Positions 8,055 through 15,243 of a DNA stretch of 64,000 bases are shown piece by piece. The DNA is from an uncultured Mycoplasmatota bacterium (GTDB taxonomy: Bacteria > Bacillota_I > Bacilli_A > RF39 > UBA660). A program made the translations under genes and the position numbers. Position 1 is the stretch's first letter; each line of letters starts with the position of its first letter. Location: positions 1-64,000 of the forward strand of contig CAMJMP010000002.1 of assembly GCA_946407055.1 (NCBI GenBank), read 5' to 3'. The notes beneath the pieces were generated by a model that saw nothing but the letters and a program-made list of their open reading frames with translations, did not search any database and was not told where the DNA came from.

Positions 8055-8264
8055 TTATTTATATTCTTCCCAATCATCAGCAAGATAATCAGCAGAACAA
8101 AAACATGGAAATTCAAGTTTTTCTTGATTTTTAAAGTTTAAATATCTCATAATGAACATACCATTTTGAATATATATGTATATATCAGGAGAATTTTCTT
8201 TCCAAGATGAACGATGCATTTTCTTGCCTTGCTTGAGTTCTTCTATTGCTTGTCCAAAGGTCAT
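8055..8264 (-). CDS. DUF2829/Tad2-like small protein
   Basis: 69 residues: MTFGQAIEELKQGKKMHRSSW ... YLADDWEEYK. The GKK-x2-R-x2-W core and the terminal DDWEE follow DUF2829. Second good copy in the window after 5487, followed 8 nt later by the truncated copy at 7925. Possible role in blocking NAD-derived immune signals, by family only. Confidence 0.6.
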   Translation of the reverse strand: MTFGQAIEELKQGKKMHRSSWKENSPDIYIYIQNGMFIMRYLNFKNQEKLEFPCFCSADYLADDWEEYK

Positions 8265-8268
8265 AATA

Positions 8269-8499
8269 TTAGTCTATAAAATCGTTATTTACTATTTCAA
8301 GAACTTGATCAATAAATTGATCAATCATATCGTCTCTGTAAAAACAATCAATTCCATAATTAAATTGAGATATGCGTGCAGCATTTTTGAAAAGCTCTGG
8401 ATGCATATCTACATAATTAAAAACTGCTTGTCCTTTTCTGTAGCAAGGATTCTCTTTTCTGAGTATTCCTGCTCCTCTTAATATATCTTCTTTAGTCAT
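8269..8499 (-). CDS. Hypothetical acidic protein
   Basis: 76 residues, start MTKEDILRGAGILRKENPCY, acidic C-terminus (DDMIDQFIDQVLEIVNNDF). No domain recognised. First gene after a terminator at 8511, 5 nt before the DUF2829-like gene. Confidence 0.6.
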   Translation of the reverse strand: MTKEDILRGAGILRKENPCYRKGQAVFNYVDMHPELFKNAARISQFNYGIDCFYRDDMIDQFIDQVLEIVNNDFID

Positions 8500-8510
8500 A
8501 ATAAAACAAT

Positions 8511-8546
8511 AAAAACCCCAACAACCTTATTAAAAGATCATTGGGG
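8511..8546 (-). terminator. Probable intrinsic terminator
   Basis: CCCCAA...TTGGGG stem with a 19-nt partly paired loop, followed on the minus strand by TTTTT. Separates tRNA-Ala from the gene at 8269. Confidence 0.55.
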
Positions 8547-8577
8547 AAAAATATATGCAAAATGAAAAAAACAAAAG

Positions 8578-8651
8578 TGGACGATGAGGGATTTGAACCC
8601 TAAACTCCTCCTTGCAAAGGAGGTGTGTTAGCCAGTTACACCACAAAGCCC
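8578..8651 (-). tRNA. tRNA-Ala(TGC)
   Basis: Anticodon arm CCTCC TTTGCAA GGAGG. Acceptor GGGCTTT/ATCGTCC keeps G3-U70, the alanine identity pair, but has two mismatches at positions 5-6. T-loop TTCAAAT. Confidence 0.8.
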
Positions 8652-8655
8652 AAAT

Positions 8656-8677
8656 GTGTGATTTAAAGGAATCACAC
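8656..8677. repeat. tRNA leader hairpin
   Basis: GTGTGATT/AATCACAC, 8 bp with a 6-nt loop, 4 nt upstream of tRNA-Ala on the minus strand. Confidence 0.55.
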
Positions 8678-8753
8678 AACCTTTTTATATATAATTATAG
8701 ATAAAAAATAAAGTTTATTGCCTAAAATCAATTTACCCTTATTGGTTTTAATT

Positions 8754-8861
8754 ATGAAGAAGTATATATCCTATCATCTTTTCAAACTACTAATATTTTG
8801 GGTATTAAATATTTTCGTTGGTAATAAACTTGTACGCCTTTATACTCCGAGAGAAGGCTAA
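8754..8861 (+). CDS. Possible 35-residue peptide
   Basis: Plus-strand frame MKKYISYHLFKLLIFWVLN... with one hydrophobic segment and TAA stop, convergent with the gene at 8864. No clear RBS and opposite to all neighbours; listed because the 8680-8860 stretch is otherwise empty. Confidence 0.25.
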   Translation: MKKYISYHLFKLLIFWVLNIFVGNKLVRLYTPREG

Positions 8862-8863
8862 CT

Positions 8864-9307
8864 CTAACCAATACGATGGTTTCCAGACCTTTTACACTGT
8901 ATTGTGTGTCTGTGGTTACGATTCACTTTGTGACTACTCAAAATTTTAATTTTAACCTGTTTTAAACAAATTCGTTTACTATCTTTTGGATGAATAAGTA
9001 TATCAACTCGATGATGAAATCTTTTATTCATTACATCACGAACTTCATATACTCCAAAGCCTTCAATCCAAATTAATTTCGGTTGATTTTTTGGAAACAT
9101 CCATAAGAGATCTCTACTTATAGCACACCATTTAATTTTGTTATGTTTTAAATGATGTAAATTTATTTTACTACCATCTGCAGTTATTAGTGGATCATTA
9201 TTACATTGTTCCACTACAGGTTGGTAATATGTAAGAGTTACATGAGTAACTTGTGCATATACTCCTATGCTTAATAAGAGCATTAATAATAAAATAAGTT
9301 TTTTCAT
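8864..9307 (-). CDS. Secreted 3D/double-psi barrel protein
   Basis: 147 residues with Sec signal peptide (MKKLILLLMLLLSIGVYAQ). The mature part carries T-x-Y-x-P, DPLITADGSKI, WCAISRDLL, GFGVYEVRDVMNKR and VDIL, the pattern of 3D (MltA/RlpA-like) barrels that bind peptidoglycan. Conserved Asp residues of the 3D motif are present. Possibly a cell-wall-acting protein exported to the periplasm; catalytic activity is not certain. The C-terminal 35 residues are basic. Confidence 0.75.
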   Translation of the reverse strand: MKKLILLLMLLLSIGVYAQVTHVTLTYYQPVVEQCNNDPLITADGSKINLHHLKHNKIKWCAISRDLLWMFPKNQPKLIWIEGFGVYEVRDVMNKRFHHRVDILIHPKDSKRICLKQVKIKILSSHKVNRNHRHTIQCKRSGNHRIG

Positions 9308-9332
9308 AATTATCTAATATGTTATGTTATAG

Positions 9333-9405
9333 TCTAGATAGCAGGACTCGAACCTACAACAGCGTGTCTCCAAAGCACGTCGTCTACCAATTGACGTATA
9401 TCTAG
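9333..9405 (-). tRNA. tRNA-Pro(TGG)
   Basis: Acceptor CTAGATA/TATCTAG perfect, anticodon loop TTTGGAG, T-loop TTCGAGT. Five nt downstream of the Tyr-like tRNA. Confidence 0.85.
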
Positions 9406-9410
9406 TTATT

Positions 9411-9506
9411 GTGCCAAGGAGTAGATTCGAACTACCTTACTGCGAGACCAGTACGACTATTTGTTAAAGCAGACAGCATTTACAGTGCTGCGCCGTTACC
9501 TTGGCA
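9411..9506 (-). tRNA. tRNA-Tyr-like (GTA) with abnormal arms
   Basis: Perfect acceptor TGCCAAG/CTTGGCA and T-arm GGTAG TTCGAAT CTACT. A canonical Tyr anticodon arm CAGCA CTGTAAA TGCTG follows only 9 nt after the acceptor, so the D-arm is missing, while 37 nt lie between it and the T-arm, containing a second hairpin TACTG/CAGTA. At 96 nt it is too long for tRNA-Tyr. Either a rearranged tRNA or one with an insert. Confidence 0.5.
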
Positions 9507-9516
9507 ATTAGAAGAC

Positions 9517-10083
9517 TTATTGTAAGTCTTCTTTTGAACCTCTTTCAGATTCTGTTTCTCTATCGCATTCTTCTAATACAAATTTAGAAAAAATGTAATC
9601 AAGAACTGTATCTTCTAAACTCTCTAATTCGTAATTAATTTGAGTAATATATTCATATCTCAAATAATCCATTTCCGTTTTAGGAGTATCCGAATATTCA
9701 TTATCTGGAACAAATCTAATAGTAGATAATATAAGAAGATTTTCAATAATTCTATTTATATCTTCATCATAAGAATTTACTATTTGTTCCATTTCATAAT
9801 CATCATTAGGTCTATTTCTTTCTATTTCTCCATTTTCTTTAATCTCTTTTACTAAAGAAAGGAGATAATTTTCTTCTATATCAGTTGCTAAAAGTTTAAC
9901 TCTACAGAAAATATCAGTATAATTAGTTTCAATCTTATTTTCATAATAAGCCTTAATCATACTTACTTTCAATAGAATTTTATCTTTATCTGAAGATGTA
10001 TATTTAAATTTAAGTTCTCTTAAAGCATCTTCTTTCTGATATTTACTTTCCTTTTTTAATTTGAAATAATGATAATAACTCAT
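9517..10083 (-). CDS. Hypothetical acidic coiled protein
   Basis: 188 residues, highly charged and helical (KLKKESKYQKEDALRELKF; DYEMEQIVNSYDEDINRI). No domain recognised. Flanked by tRNAs on both sides. Confidence 0.65.
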   Translation of the reverse strand: MSYYHYFKLKKESKYQKEDALRELKFKYTSSDKDKILLKVSMIKAYYENKIETNYTDIFCRVKLLATDIEENYLLSLVKEIKENGEIERNRPNDDYEMEQIVNSYDEDINRIIENLLILSTIRFVPDNEYSDTPKTEMDYLRYEYITQINYELESLEDTVLDYIFSKFVLEECDRETESERGSKEDLQ

Positions 10084-10099
10084 AGTATTGAATTTTTAG

Positions 10100-10173
10100 T
10101 GACTCTGGTAAGACTCGAACTTACAACTTCTTGTTTCGTAGACAAGTGCTCTGATCCATTGAACTACAGAGCC
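10100..10173 (-). tRNA. tRNA-Arg(ACG)
   Basis: Anticodon arm CTTGT CTACGAA ACAAG; acceptor GGCTCTG/CAGAGTC; T-loop TTCGAGT; 74 nt. Confidence 0.9.
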
Positions 10174-10177
10174 ATTT

Positions 10178-10287
10178 GTAGATGCAATAGGATTCGAACC
10201 TATGTTTATTACTATCGTCATGGGTGTAAAGTTCCCCATCGCACAACTCAGATAGTCAGTTCCCAAAGAACTCGTTACACGCATCTA
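10178..10287 (-). tRNA. 110-nt tRNA-like gene with insert
   Basis: Acceptor TAGATGC/GCATCTA (with one shift) and T-arm ATAGG TTCGAAT CCTAT are intact, but about 35 extra nt lie between D-arm and T-arm. The extra sequence pairs ACTATC near the D side with GATAGT near the T side, and contains ATGGG/CCCAT with a 10-nt loop. Anticodon cannot be fixed. Confidence 0.5.
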
Positions 10288-10291
10288 TTTG

Positions 10292-10368
10292 TGGAGGCAC
10301 TGGGAGTTGAACCACAGGCCTAGGGTTTTTCAGACCCTCGCGCAAACAACCACCTACGCTATACCTCC
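10292..10368 (-). tRNA. tRNA-Phe(GAA)
   Basis: Anticodon arm AGGGT CTGAAAA ACCCT; acceptor GGAGGTA/TGCCTCC; T-loop TTCAACT. Preceded by leader element at 10375. Confidence 0.9.
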
Positions 10369-10374
10369 AAATAC

Positions 10375-10450
10375 AAAACGCTTTAATTAGTTCATTGAAA
10401 TTTAGGAAATTTTTTCAGAGTTAATTACATTTATTTGCTGTAAGCGTTTT
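10375..10450 (-). ncRNA. ACAGCAAA leader element a
   Basis: Minus strand: AAAACGCTT, then ACAGCAAAT, ~50 nt, then AAGCGTTTT (9 bp closing stem), 6 nt before tRNA-Phe. One of nine copies whose stems differ but stay paired. Confidence 0.6.
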
Positions 10451-10480
10451 TAATTTAACTATGGTAAATTTAAAAATAAG

Positions 10481-10569
10481 AGGAGGATGTGGGATTCAAA
10501 CCCACGAGCCATCTTACGACGACTTCCAGATTAGTAGTCTGGTGCTTTAAATCACTCAGCCAACCCTCC
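10481..10569 (-). tRNA. tRNA-Ser(ACT)
   Basis: Class II, 89 nt with long variable arm; anticodon arm CCAGA CTACTAA TCTGG; acceptor GGAGGGT/ATCCTCC; T-loop TTTGAAT. Confidence 0.85.
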
Positions 10570-10574
10570 ATTAC

Positions 10575-10639
10575 AGAATACTTTTATAAAGCATCTTCCC
10601 CTTAAAAATGTATTTTACAAAATTTGCTGTAAGTATTCT
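10575..10639 (-). ncRNA. ACAGCAAA leader element b
   Basis: Stem AGAATACTT/AAGTATTCT (9 bp) with ACAGCAAAT directly after the 5' arm; 5 nt before tRNA-Ser(ACT). Confidence 0.6.
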
Positions 10640-10673
10640 TTTAAAAAATTATAGACGGGATAATATCCCAATG

Positions 10674-10747
10674 TGTGTCGCAACGGATTCGAACCGATAT
10701 CTCAGTGATTCACAGTCACCGCCTTTAGCCAATTAAGTTAACGACAC
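10674..10747 (-). tRNA. tRNA-His(GTG)
   Basis: Anticodon arm GGTGA CTGTGAA TCACT; acceptor GTGTCGT/GCGACAC; a G precedes position 1, but base 73 is A rather than the usual C. Confidence 0.85.
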
Positions 10748-10751
10748 CATG

Positions 10752-10958
10752 TTAATCAAATATTGGATTAGATGATATTTCTTTAGAATGTCTGCATCCT
10801 GGGCAACTATCTCCATTATTATAAGTACAATAGCCAGGATATACATCTGATTTTTCACAACCGCAATTACAAACAGAATGATGTACTTGTGAACCGATCA
10901 TCAAATCTTCAGATTCCGATATTATTAATTGTATTTCGGGTTTAATGTATTTAGTCAT
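10752..10958 (-). CDS. Cys-rich small protein
   Basis: 68 residues. N-terminal KYIKPEIQLIISESEDLMIGS resembles leaders of Bacteroidales small exported peptides; the rest has seven Cys in CNCGC, YCTYNN, SCPGC, which could bind metal or form disulfides. Overlaps the gene at 10951 by 8 nt. Confidence 0.6.
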   Translation of the reverse strand: MTKYIKPEIQLIISESEDLMIGSQVHHSVCNCGCEKSDVYPGYCTYNNGDSCPGCRHSKEISSNPIFD

Positions 10959-11124
10959 ATAAATAGTTATTTAATAAAACAATTTCTTGTTTAAGAGAAT
11001 CATTTTGTTGTTGAAGTGTTTCAATATGTTGCTCAATATTATTATAAAAAATATTCATTATAATTAAAACACAAGCTGTAGCAATTATAATCATTACTAA
11101 TAATCCATTAAAATTACTTTTCAT
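10951..11124 (-). CDS. Small membrane protein with coiled coil
   Basis: 57 residues: MKSNFNGLLVMIIIATACVL gives one membrane segment, then a Gln-rich helix (IEQHIETLQQQNDSLKQEIV). Shape resembles an inner-membrane spanin but that is a guess. TAA overlaps the next ATG. Confidence 0.6.
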   Translation of the reverse strand: MKSNFNGLLVMIIIATACVLIIMNIFYNNIEQHIETLQQQNDSLKQEIVLLNNYLYD

Positions 11125-11125
11125 A

Positions 11126-11293
11126 TTAATAACTTCTTAATAATTTGTAATTAATTTTAGAATGGTCACATTTAGAGTTATACATCATTATTAATGTATC
11201 TTCTCTTTTTTGATATTCACTTGTTATACGACTAATATATCCAATTAATCCTAATATAGTGAAAATTAATATTGCAATAATTAAATTTTTCAT
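11126..11293 (-). CDS. Small membrane protein
   Basis: 55 residues from MKNLIIAILIFTILGLIGYI, one membrane segment then a polar tail with YNSKCDHSK. An upstream in-frame ATG at 11320 lies in the preceding gene. Stop sits 1 nt before the next gene's ATG. Confidence 0.6.
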   Translation of the reverse strand: MKNLIIAILIFTILGLIGYISRITSEYQKREDTLIMMYNSKCDHSKINYKLLRSY

Positions 11294-11294
11294 T

Positions 11295-11570
11295 TTACTT
11301 GTTATTTTTATATTCATCAATAAAAATATTAGCTTGGTTTCTTAATAAAACTGAAGCCATTTTAAGTCGATCATTTGTAACAAGATAAGAACTAAAATCA
11401 GCATCAAGAATATAAGGAACATATTCTTTAACGAAATAGTCCTTCCATTTCCACCATAAAAACTTATGAGTTTCCTCATAAACATTAACAGTAACAGTTA
11501 AATCACAACATTCTCCTGGAATACAACACTCTTTAACTGTTAAAGAAAAAGTTTTAATAATTTTTTCCAT
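11295..11570 (-). CDS. Hypothetical protein
   Basis: 91 residues with CCIPGECCDL near the N-terminus and an aromatic KFLWWKWKDYFV stretch. No family recognised. Starts a run of four overlapping small genes ending at 10752. Confidence 0.6.
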   Translation of the reverse strand: MEKIIKTFSLTVKECCIPGECCDLTVTVNVYEETHKFLWWKWKDYFVKEYVPYILDADFSSYLVTNDRLKMASVLLRNQANIFIDEYKNNK

Positions 11571-11591
11571 ATTTGCTTATTTTTTAATTAG

Positions 11592-11683
11592 AGGAAGGTG
11601 TGGGACTCCAACCCACACACCGCTGTAACACGATTACTGAGAATTTTCAAGATTCTTGCCTTAGCAATTAGGCTTAACCTTCC
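11592..11683 (-). tRNA. tRNA-Ser(TGA)
   Basis: Class II, 92 nt; anticodon arm AGAAT CTTGAAA ATTCT; acceptor GGAAGGT/ACCTTCC; T-loop TTGGAGT is unusual. Confidence 0.85.
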
Positions 11684-11689
11684 GATTAG

Positions 11690-11763
11690 TTGGATAACTT
11701 GGATTTGAACCAAGGACTTCCACATTATCAGTGTGGTACTCTAACCAACTGAGTTATTATCCA
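11690..11763 (-). tRNA. tRNA-Ile(GAT)
   Basis: Anticodon arm CCACA CTGATAA TGTGG; acceptor TGGATAA/TTATCCA; T-loop TTCAAAT. Confidence 0.9.
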
Positions 11764-11769
11764 ATATAC

Positions 11770-11837
11770 AGAATACATTTGTTATAATTTCAGTCCAATT
11801 TAAATTATTTTAAAAATTAATTTGCTGTATGTATTCT
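11770..11837 (-). ncRNA. ACAGCAAA leader element c
   Basis: Stem AGAATACAT/ATGTATTCT (9 bp), ACAGCAAAT after the 5' arm; 6 nt before tRNA-Ile. Confidence 0.6.
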
Positions 11838-11864
11838 TTAATTATGCCTATATTGTAAAAATAG

Positions 11865-11936
11865 AGGCTCTACTCAGAATCGAACTGAGATTTTCGGGTT
11901 ACAAAGCCGAGGTAATAACCATTATACTAAAGAGCC
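11865..11936 (-). tRNA. tRNA-Thr(TGT)
   Basis: Anticodon loop TTTGTAA in a TCGG/CCGA stem; acceptor GGCTCTT/TAGAGCC; T-loop TTCGATT; 72 nt. Confidence 0.85.
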
Positions 11937-11941
11937 AAGTA

Positions 11942-11976
11942 AATCCTGTTTTAAACCTCATTATTAACAGGATTTC
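11942..11976. repeat. tRNA leader hairpin
   Basis: AAATCCTGTT/AACAGGATTT, 10 bp with 15-nt loop, 5 nt upstream of tRNA-Thr. The following 11977-12087 holds more small hairpins (ATAGGAT/ATCCTAT) but no gene I can support. Confidence 0.55.
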
Positions 11977-12087
11977 TTACACTTTCGTGCGTTTACTTAA
12001 TATAGGATAAGTAAATCCTATCTCCGTTTCTTGTTGTAACCGAGATTTAAAAGTCAATGTGGTTTGGCTCCACATCAGCCGAGGTTG

Positions 12088-12160
12088 TAGAGGCGTTGGG
12101 ATTCGAACCCAAATGAACAGATCGAAAATCTGTAATCCTAAACCCTTAGATGACGTCTCC
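12088..12160 (-). tRNA. tRNA-Glu(TTC)
   Basis: Anticodon arm ACAGA TTTTCGA TCTGT; acceptor GGAGACG/CGCCTCT; T-loop TTCGAAT. Confidence 0.85.
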
Positions 12161-12506
12161 AAATTTGTAAATCAAATTTACACAAAAGATTTTAATTTAC
12201 AAAATATTTTAACAAATTTTAAATATAGTAAATAGTGAACATTCTACTTCTCTTTTTTGGCGGGCGGTGCGCTTATCACTAATTATCACACACTCCACAT
12301 ACATAGAATATCGTTTTACTATATTATATTAAACAAAGTCCGTTCTCTTCTTTCCCTAAGTCTAAACGATGGCTAATGTCACCAAAACTCCATTAATAGG
12401 GTTACCTGGTTGCTGTTTATTCTATCAACTTATTTGAACTATTATTCGCATCGAATGCCTTGAATTACTCCAAGTAACGGCTGCGCCTGTAATACTTTGT
12501 TTATTG
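12161..12506. other. Non-coding stretch, possibly structured RNA
   Basis: No supported gene. It follows the spliced tRNA-Arg on the minus strand and is locally GC-richer (GCGCACCGCCCGCC near 12260), with several short inverted repeats. I looked for RNase P and 6S signatures and did not find them. Confidence 0.35.
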
Positions 12507-13237
12507 TACCCTTACCAAGAATCGAACTTGGATCAATAGTTTAGCCTGCCACTCTATGTTACCATAGCCAAATAACTCTTGGATTCTAACCAAGAAACCG
12601 CCATTACCTCAAGCATCACAACCATGCTTTCGACTTTGCATTACTGCTTTCAGATAGTTTACATATAGGTTGCTCTACTATCATCAGTTATTTGTTGTGG
12701 TCTGGAACATATTATAACCATATTGAAATTCTCGCGCAAGTAGTGTCTGTTTCAGTGATAGCAGTTCATGTAAGCCTGCTTATTTGACCGTCCCACAATT
12801 TCAACTTAGGCTGTACCTCTATGTTCTCTACACGTTTATGAGAATAAACAATATTTACGAATTGCCACCAATAAATATTGTACAATGGAAATCAAGGAGT
12901 CTACAAGGAGGCAATTGCTTCTGCTTGTACTTTCTTTTCATTCTATTCTCAACTTAGCTCGGTATAATCCTATTCCATTATTGTTTAGGAAAATCTTCTA
13001 ACAGCACTCCTATGGAATTACCCAATGGTCTGTCGCCTTTATCATTTCAAAAGAGGGTTGAACATTTAGTCTTTCTCTTTTATAGATAGTAAGACTCAAG
13101 GTTACTGGTTTAAGATTCATACTTCTAACCTTTTTTCTGAAGGACTTCCACCGAATTAGGATACTTCTACTATGGGATTTCTCGCCATAGCACTCCTTAT
13201 TTGAAGACTACTGCTCTATCCATTGAGCTATAAGGGC
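12507..13237 (-). tRNA. tRNA-Arg(TCT) split by group I intron
   Basis: Exon 1 (13204-13237): GCCCTTA, D-arm GCTC/GAGC, GTAGT, CTT. Exon 2 (12507-12544): CTAA, ACTAT, T-arm CCAAG TTCGATT CTTGG, TAAGGGT, A. Joined, they give a full cloverleaf with anticodon stem GTAGT/ACTAT and loop CTTCTAA, hence anticodon TCT. The intron sits between positions 34 and 35. A splice one base earlier would give GCT (Ser), but the variable loop is 4 nt, which favours Arg. Confidence 0.8.
12545..13203 (-). mobile_element. Group I intron in tRNA-Arg
   Basis: 659 nt, no ORF. Core on the minus strand: P4 TCGGT (in TAATTCGGTGG) with ACCGA (in ATACCGAGCTAAG), and P7 GAACAT with ATGTTC (AGAGAACATAGAGG ... TATGTTCC). Ends in G. 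The P1 pairing at the 5' site is weak (3-4 bp), so the exact 5' junction is uncertain by a base. Confidence 0.75.
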
Positions 13238-13244
13238 ATCATTC

Positions 13245-13306
13245 AGAATACGTTTTTTAATTTAAACTACTTTTAATTATATTAATAAATTTGCTGTATG
13301 TATTCT
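13245..13306 (-). ncRNA. ACAGCAAA leader element d
   Basis: Stem AGAATACAT/ACGTATTCT (one mismatch on the minus strand), ACAGCAAAT after the 5' arm; 7 nt before tRNA-Arg exon 1. Confidence 0.55.
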
Positions 13307-13333
13307 TTCAGTTATCCCATGTAAAACTATTTG

Positions 13334-13564
13334 TTATCCTTTTAACCTATTGAGATGATTTTTAGTTCGCTCAATTTCCTCAGAAAGACGCTTACACTCT
13401 TCAGCATAAGTTCTTCCAGGATGGAAATGAGGTTTACCGTTTCTTGTACTTGTCCAAGACTCCTTATCCTTTTTAGCAGCCTTAAACGTTTCGTAAGAGG
13501 CTTCAAGCCTAGTCAATGCGCTTCTAAGGCGAGCGCTAAGTCCACCTTTCTTACTTTTTCCCAT
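13334..13564 (-). CDS. Small basic coiled-coil protein
   Basis: 76 residues, basic start MGKSKKGGLSARLRSALTRL and a helical C-terminus. May bind nucleic acid by charge. No family assigned. Confidence 0.6.
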   Translation of the reverse strand: MGKSKKGGLSARLRSALTRLEASYETFKAAKKDKESWTSTRNGKPHFHPGRTYAEECKRLSEEIERTKNHLNRLKG

Positions 13565-13581
13565 GATTTAATTGTTTAAAA

Positions 13582-13797
13582 TTATTTTTTCCAGTTATAC
13601 CAACTTATAATAGATAATACTGTATAAAATACAAACATTACTATTTGGCTCCAATTTGGAATAGTCATAAAATTAACTATAATCCAAAGTATATTTGCAA
13701 TTATCCATAAAGGAAATACCCAAATAATTTTTCTAATTAAAAGTATATTTCCTAAAATAGAAAATGACATTGCAATAAATGATAAAGTATCAATCAT
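13582..13797 (-). CDS. PnuC-like half transporter
   Basis: 71 residues from ATG at 13797 (overlapping the TGA of the gene before). Three membrane segments with the pattern W-x-FPLWIIANILWIIVNF ... WSQIVMFVFYTVLSIISWYNW, like short PnuC-type proteins annotated in phages (nicotinamide riboside uptake). Alternatively a SemiSWEET-like fold. It would fit the NAD salvage genes, but transport is inference. An upstream ATG at 13827 lies in the preceding gene. Confidence 0.55.
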   Translation of the reverse strand: MIDTLSFIAMSFSILGNILLIRKIIWVFPLWIIANILWIIVNFMTIPNWSQIVMFVFYTVLSIISWYNWKK

Positions 13798-13876
13798 CGT
13801 CAACAACACTAATAAAAGTATATGCAATTCCTATAAATAAAATTGCATACAATATGAGTTCTAAAAGTTTAGTCAT
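13790..13876 (-). CDS. 28-residue membrane peptide
   Basis: MTKLLELILYAILFIGIAYT plus eight residues, one membrane segment with an acidic DDD end. TGA overlaps the PnuC-like ATG (ATGATTGA), implying coupled translation. Confidence 0.5.
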   Translation of the reverse strand: MTKLLELILYAILFIGIAYTFISVVDDD

Positions 13877-13878
13877 AA

Positions 13879-14031
13879 TTAATTAAAAATAACAGAAAGC
13901 CAATTAAGTTGACTTTTTGTTAAATTATCGTACCATTCTTCAAAGTCTTTATCAGGGTTTACAAATTTAAACCATATCTTCAGTTTGTTTTTTAAAGTCA
14001 GATCGTTTAACAAATAAATAGAATTTTCCAT
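13879..14031 (-). CDS. Hypothetical small protein
   Basis: About 50 residues ending DFEEWYDNLTKSQLNWLSVIF. It overlaps the 3' end of the gene at 13967 in another frame; start uncertain (14031 or 14070). The overlap makes it doubtful. Confidence 0.4.
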   Translation of the reverse strand: MENSIYLLNDLTLKNKLKIWFKFVNPDKDFEEWYDNLTKSQLNWLSVIFN

Positions 14032-15046
14032 ATCCCATATTAATTCGAGCTTCAGGAGAAAGTGTTTCAAGTGCTTTATTACATAATGTTAATTGTTCTC
14101 TCCAATCATTAACGTAATCAGATTCTGGATATTTTTCAAGATGTTCATTAAGATCTTGTATTGTTTCCTTAGTCTTTATAACTTCTGGATTTGTTGTAGT
14201 TATCCAATAATCTTGACCATTTAATTTCCTGGAAATAAATGAATTTACAGGAATCCAATTTTCTGCTAAATGAGCACGTTTCTTATGTTCATAATCACTT
14301 CTCTCTAAAGATGATTTATATTTTTCATATGGAACTGTTATATACTTGTGTTTACTATAATCATAATGAGATTCTTTATAATTAAAATATTCTCTATAAT
14401 AATAAGAACTACAAGTATATAATGGTAATTTTAAAACTTTCTGATTAACAACAACCCAAAATGTTCCAAGTAAAATTGGATTTGTTTTGGTATGATGTAA
14501 ATAAGTATCATTTATATAATTACCCCAATTATCCTTTTTATGTGCATAACGAGGATCACTTATACATATTCCTAAATTAGGTAATTTAACTCTTTCATTA
14601 AATCGTTTTTGTTTTCTATCTAATGTAGGATATGCACGATTACGATATGAAAGTTTTTTACATTTATGGATAATATTGTTTTTATCAATATAAAACTTTT
14701 GTTTCCAACAATAAGCCTCTTTTATTTCATCGTAAAATAAATAATCCTCTAATCTACACCATTCAAGATTATATTTTTTAAGATTTTTTAATCGGTTATC
14801 AAATTCTTGTTTAAAATCATAATATGATTTTCCAACAAACTTATTTAATAAACCAATTATATATTTAGAATGAAGAGCTGCACCACCACGATCATGCCAT
14901 TCTCTTTTATAATGTTGTCTCATACCAAGATGTGTGCCTTCAAATGAATTCATTTGATGACGTGGAAATTGTGATCCACCTCTTTTACCATGTCTTCCTC
15001 GAAAACTATAATTTCGATACTTTGCAATCCATTTATGTTCACTCAT
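13967..15046 (-). CDS. Hypothetical basic protein
   Basis: 359 residues, very basic and aromatic, N-terminus rich in RGRHGKRGGSQFPRH. Conserved-looking blocks CISDPRYAHKKDNWG and YLHHTKTNPILLGTFW. No domain recognised; RNA or DNA binding is plausible from charge alone. Confidence 0.7.
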   Translation of the reverse strand: MSEHKWIAKYRNYSFRGRHGKRGGSQFPRHQMNSFEGTHLGMRQHYKREWHDRGGAALHSKYIIGLLNKFVGKSYYDFKQEFDNRLKNLKKYNLEWCRLEDYLFYDEIKEAYCWKQKFYIDKNNIIHKCKKLSYRNRAYPTLDRKQKRFNERVKLPNLGICISDPRYAHKKDNWGNYINDTYLHHTKTNPILLGTFWVVVNQKVLKLPLYTCSSYYYREYFNYKESHYDYSKHKYITVPYEKYKSSLERSDYEHKKRAHLAENWIPVNSFISRKLNGQDYWITTTNPEVIKTKETIQDLNEHLEKYPESDYVNDWREQLTLCNKALETLSPEARINMGYGKFYLFVKRSDFKKQTEDMV

Positions 15047-15068
15047 AATTTATTGAATTTAAATTGAG

Positions 15069-15169
15069 AATAAACTGTGTGCTATTTCAAATTCTATACA
15101 CCAAACCTACAAACAAAAATGTGTGGTAGGTTTCCAAACAGGATTCTAACCTGGATTCCTTAGTTTATT
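15069..15169 (-). ncRNA. Inside-out cloverleaf (possible permuted tRNA)
   Basis: On the minus strand: AATAAACT; T-arm-like hairpin CCAGG TTAGAAT CCTGT; a long acceptor-like hairpin AAACCTAC/GTAGGTTT closed by 15 nt; a D-arm-like GTG...CAC hairpin; AGTTTATT closing the outer stem. This is a tRNA topology opened at the anticodon and closed at the acceptor. The T-loop lacks the usual TTC, so it may be degenerate. Confidence 0.4.
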
Positions 15170-15170
15170 G

Positions 15171-15243
15171 TCTAGATAGTAAGACTCGAACTTACAACCC
15201 CATCATCCCAAATGACGAATTCTACCTATTGAACTATACCTAG
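15171..15243 (-). tRNA. tRNA-Pro(TGG), second copy
   Basis: Anticodon arm CGTCA TTTGGGA TGATG; acceptor CTAGGTA/TATCTAG; T-loop TTCGAGT. Body differs from the copy at 9333. Confidence 0.85.

Noticed and set aside
10069..10323. Plus-strand ORF over the tRNA cluster
   Set aside because: Covers tRNA-Arg, a tRNA-like gene and tRNA-Phe; a shadow of RNA genes.
12161..12506. RNase P RNA or 6S RNA candidate
   Set aside because: Searched by eye for the conserved RNase P blocks and the 6S bubble; neither is present.
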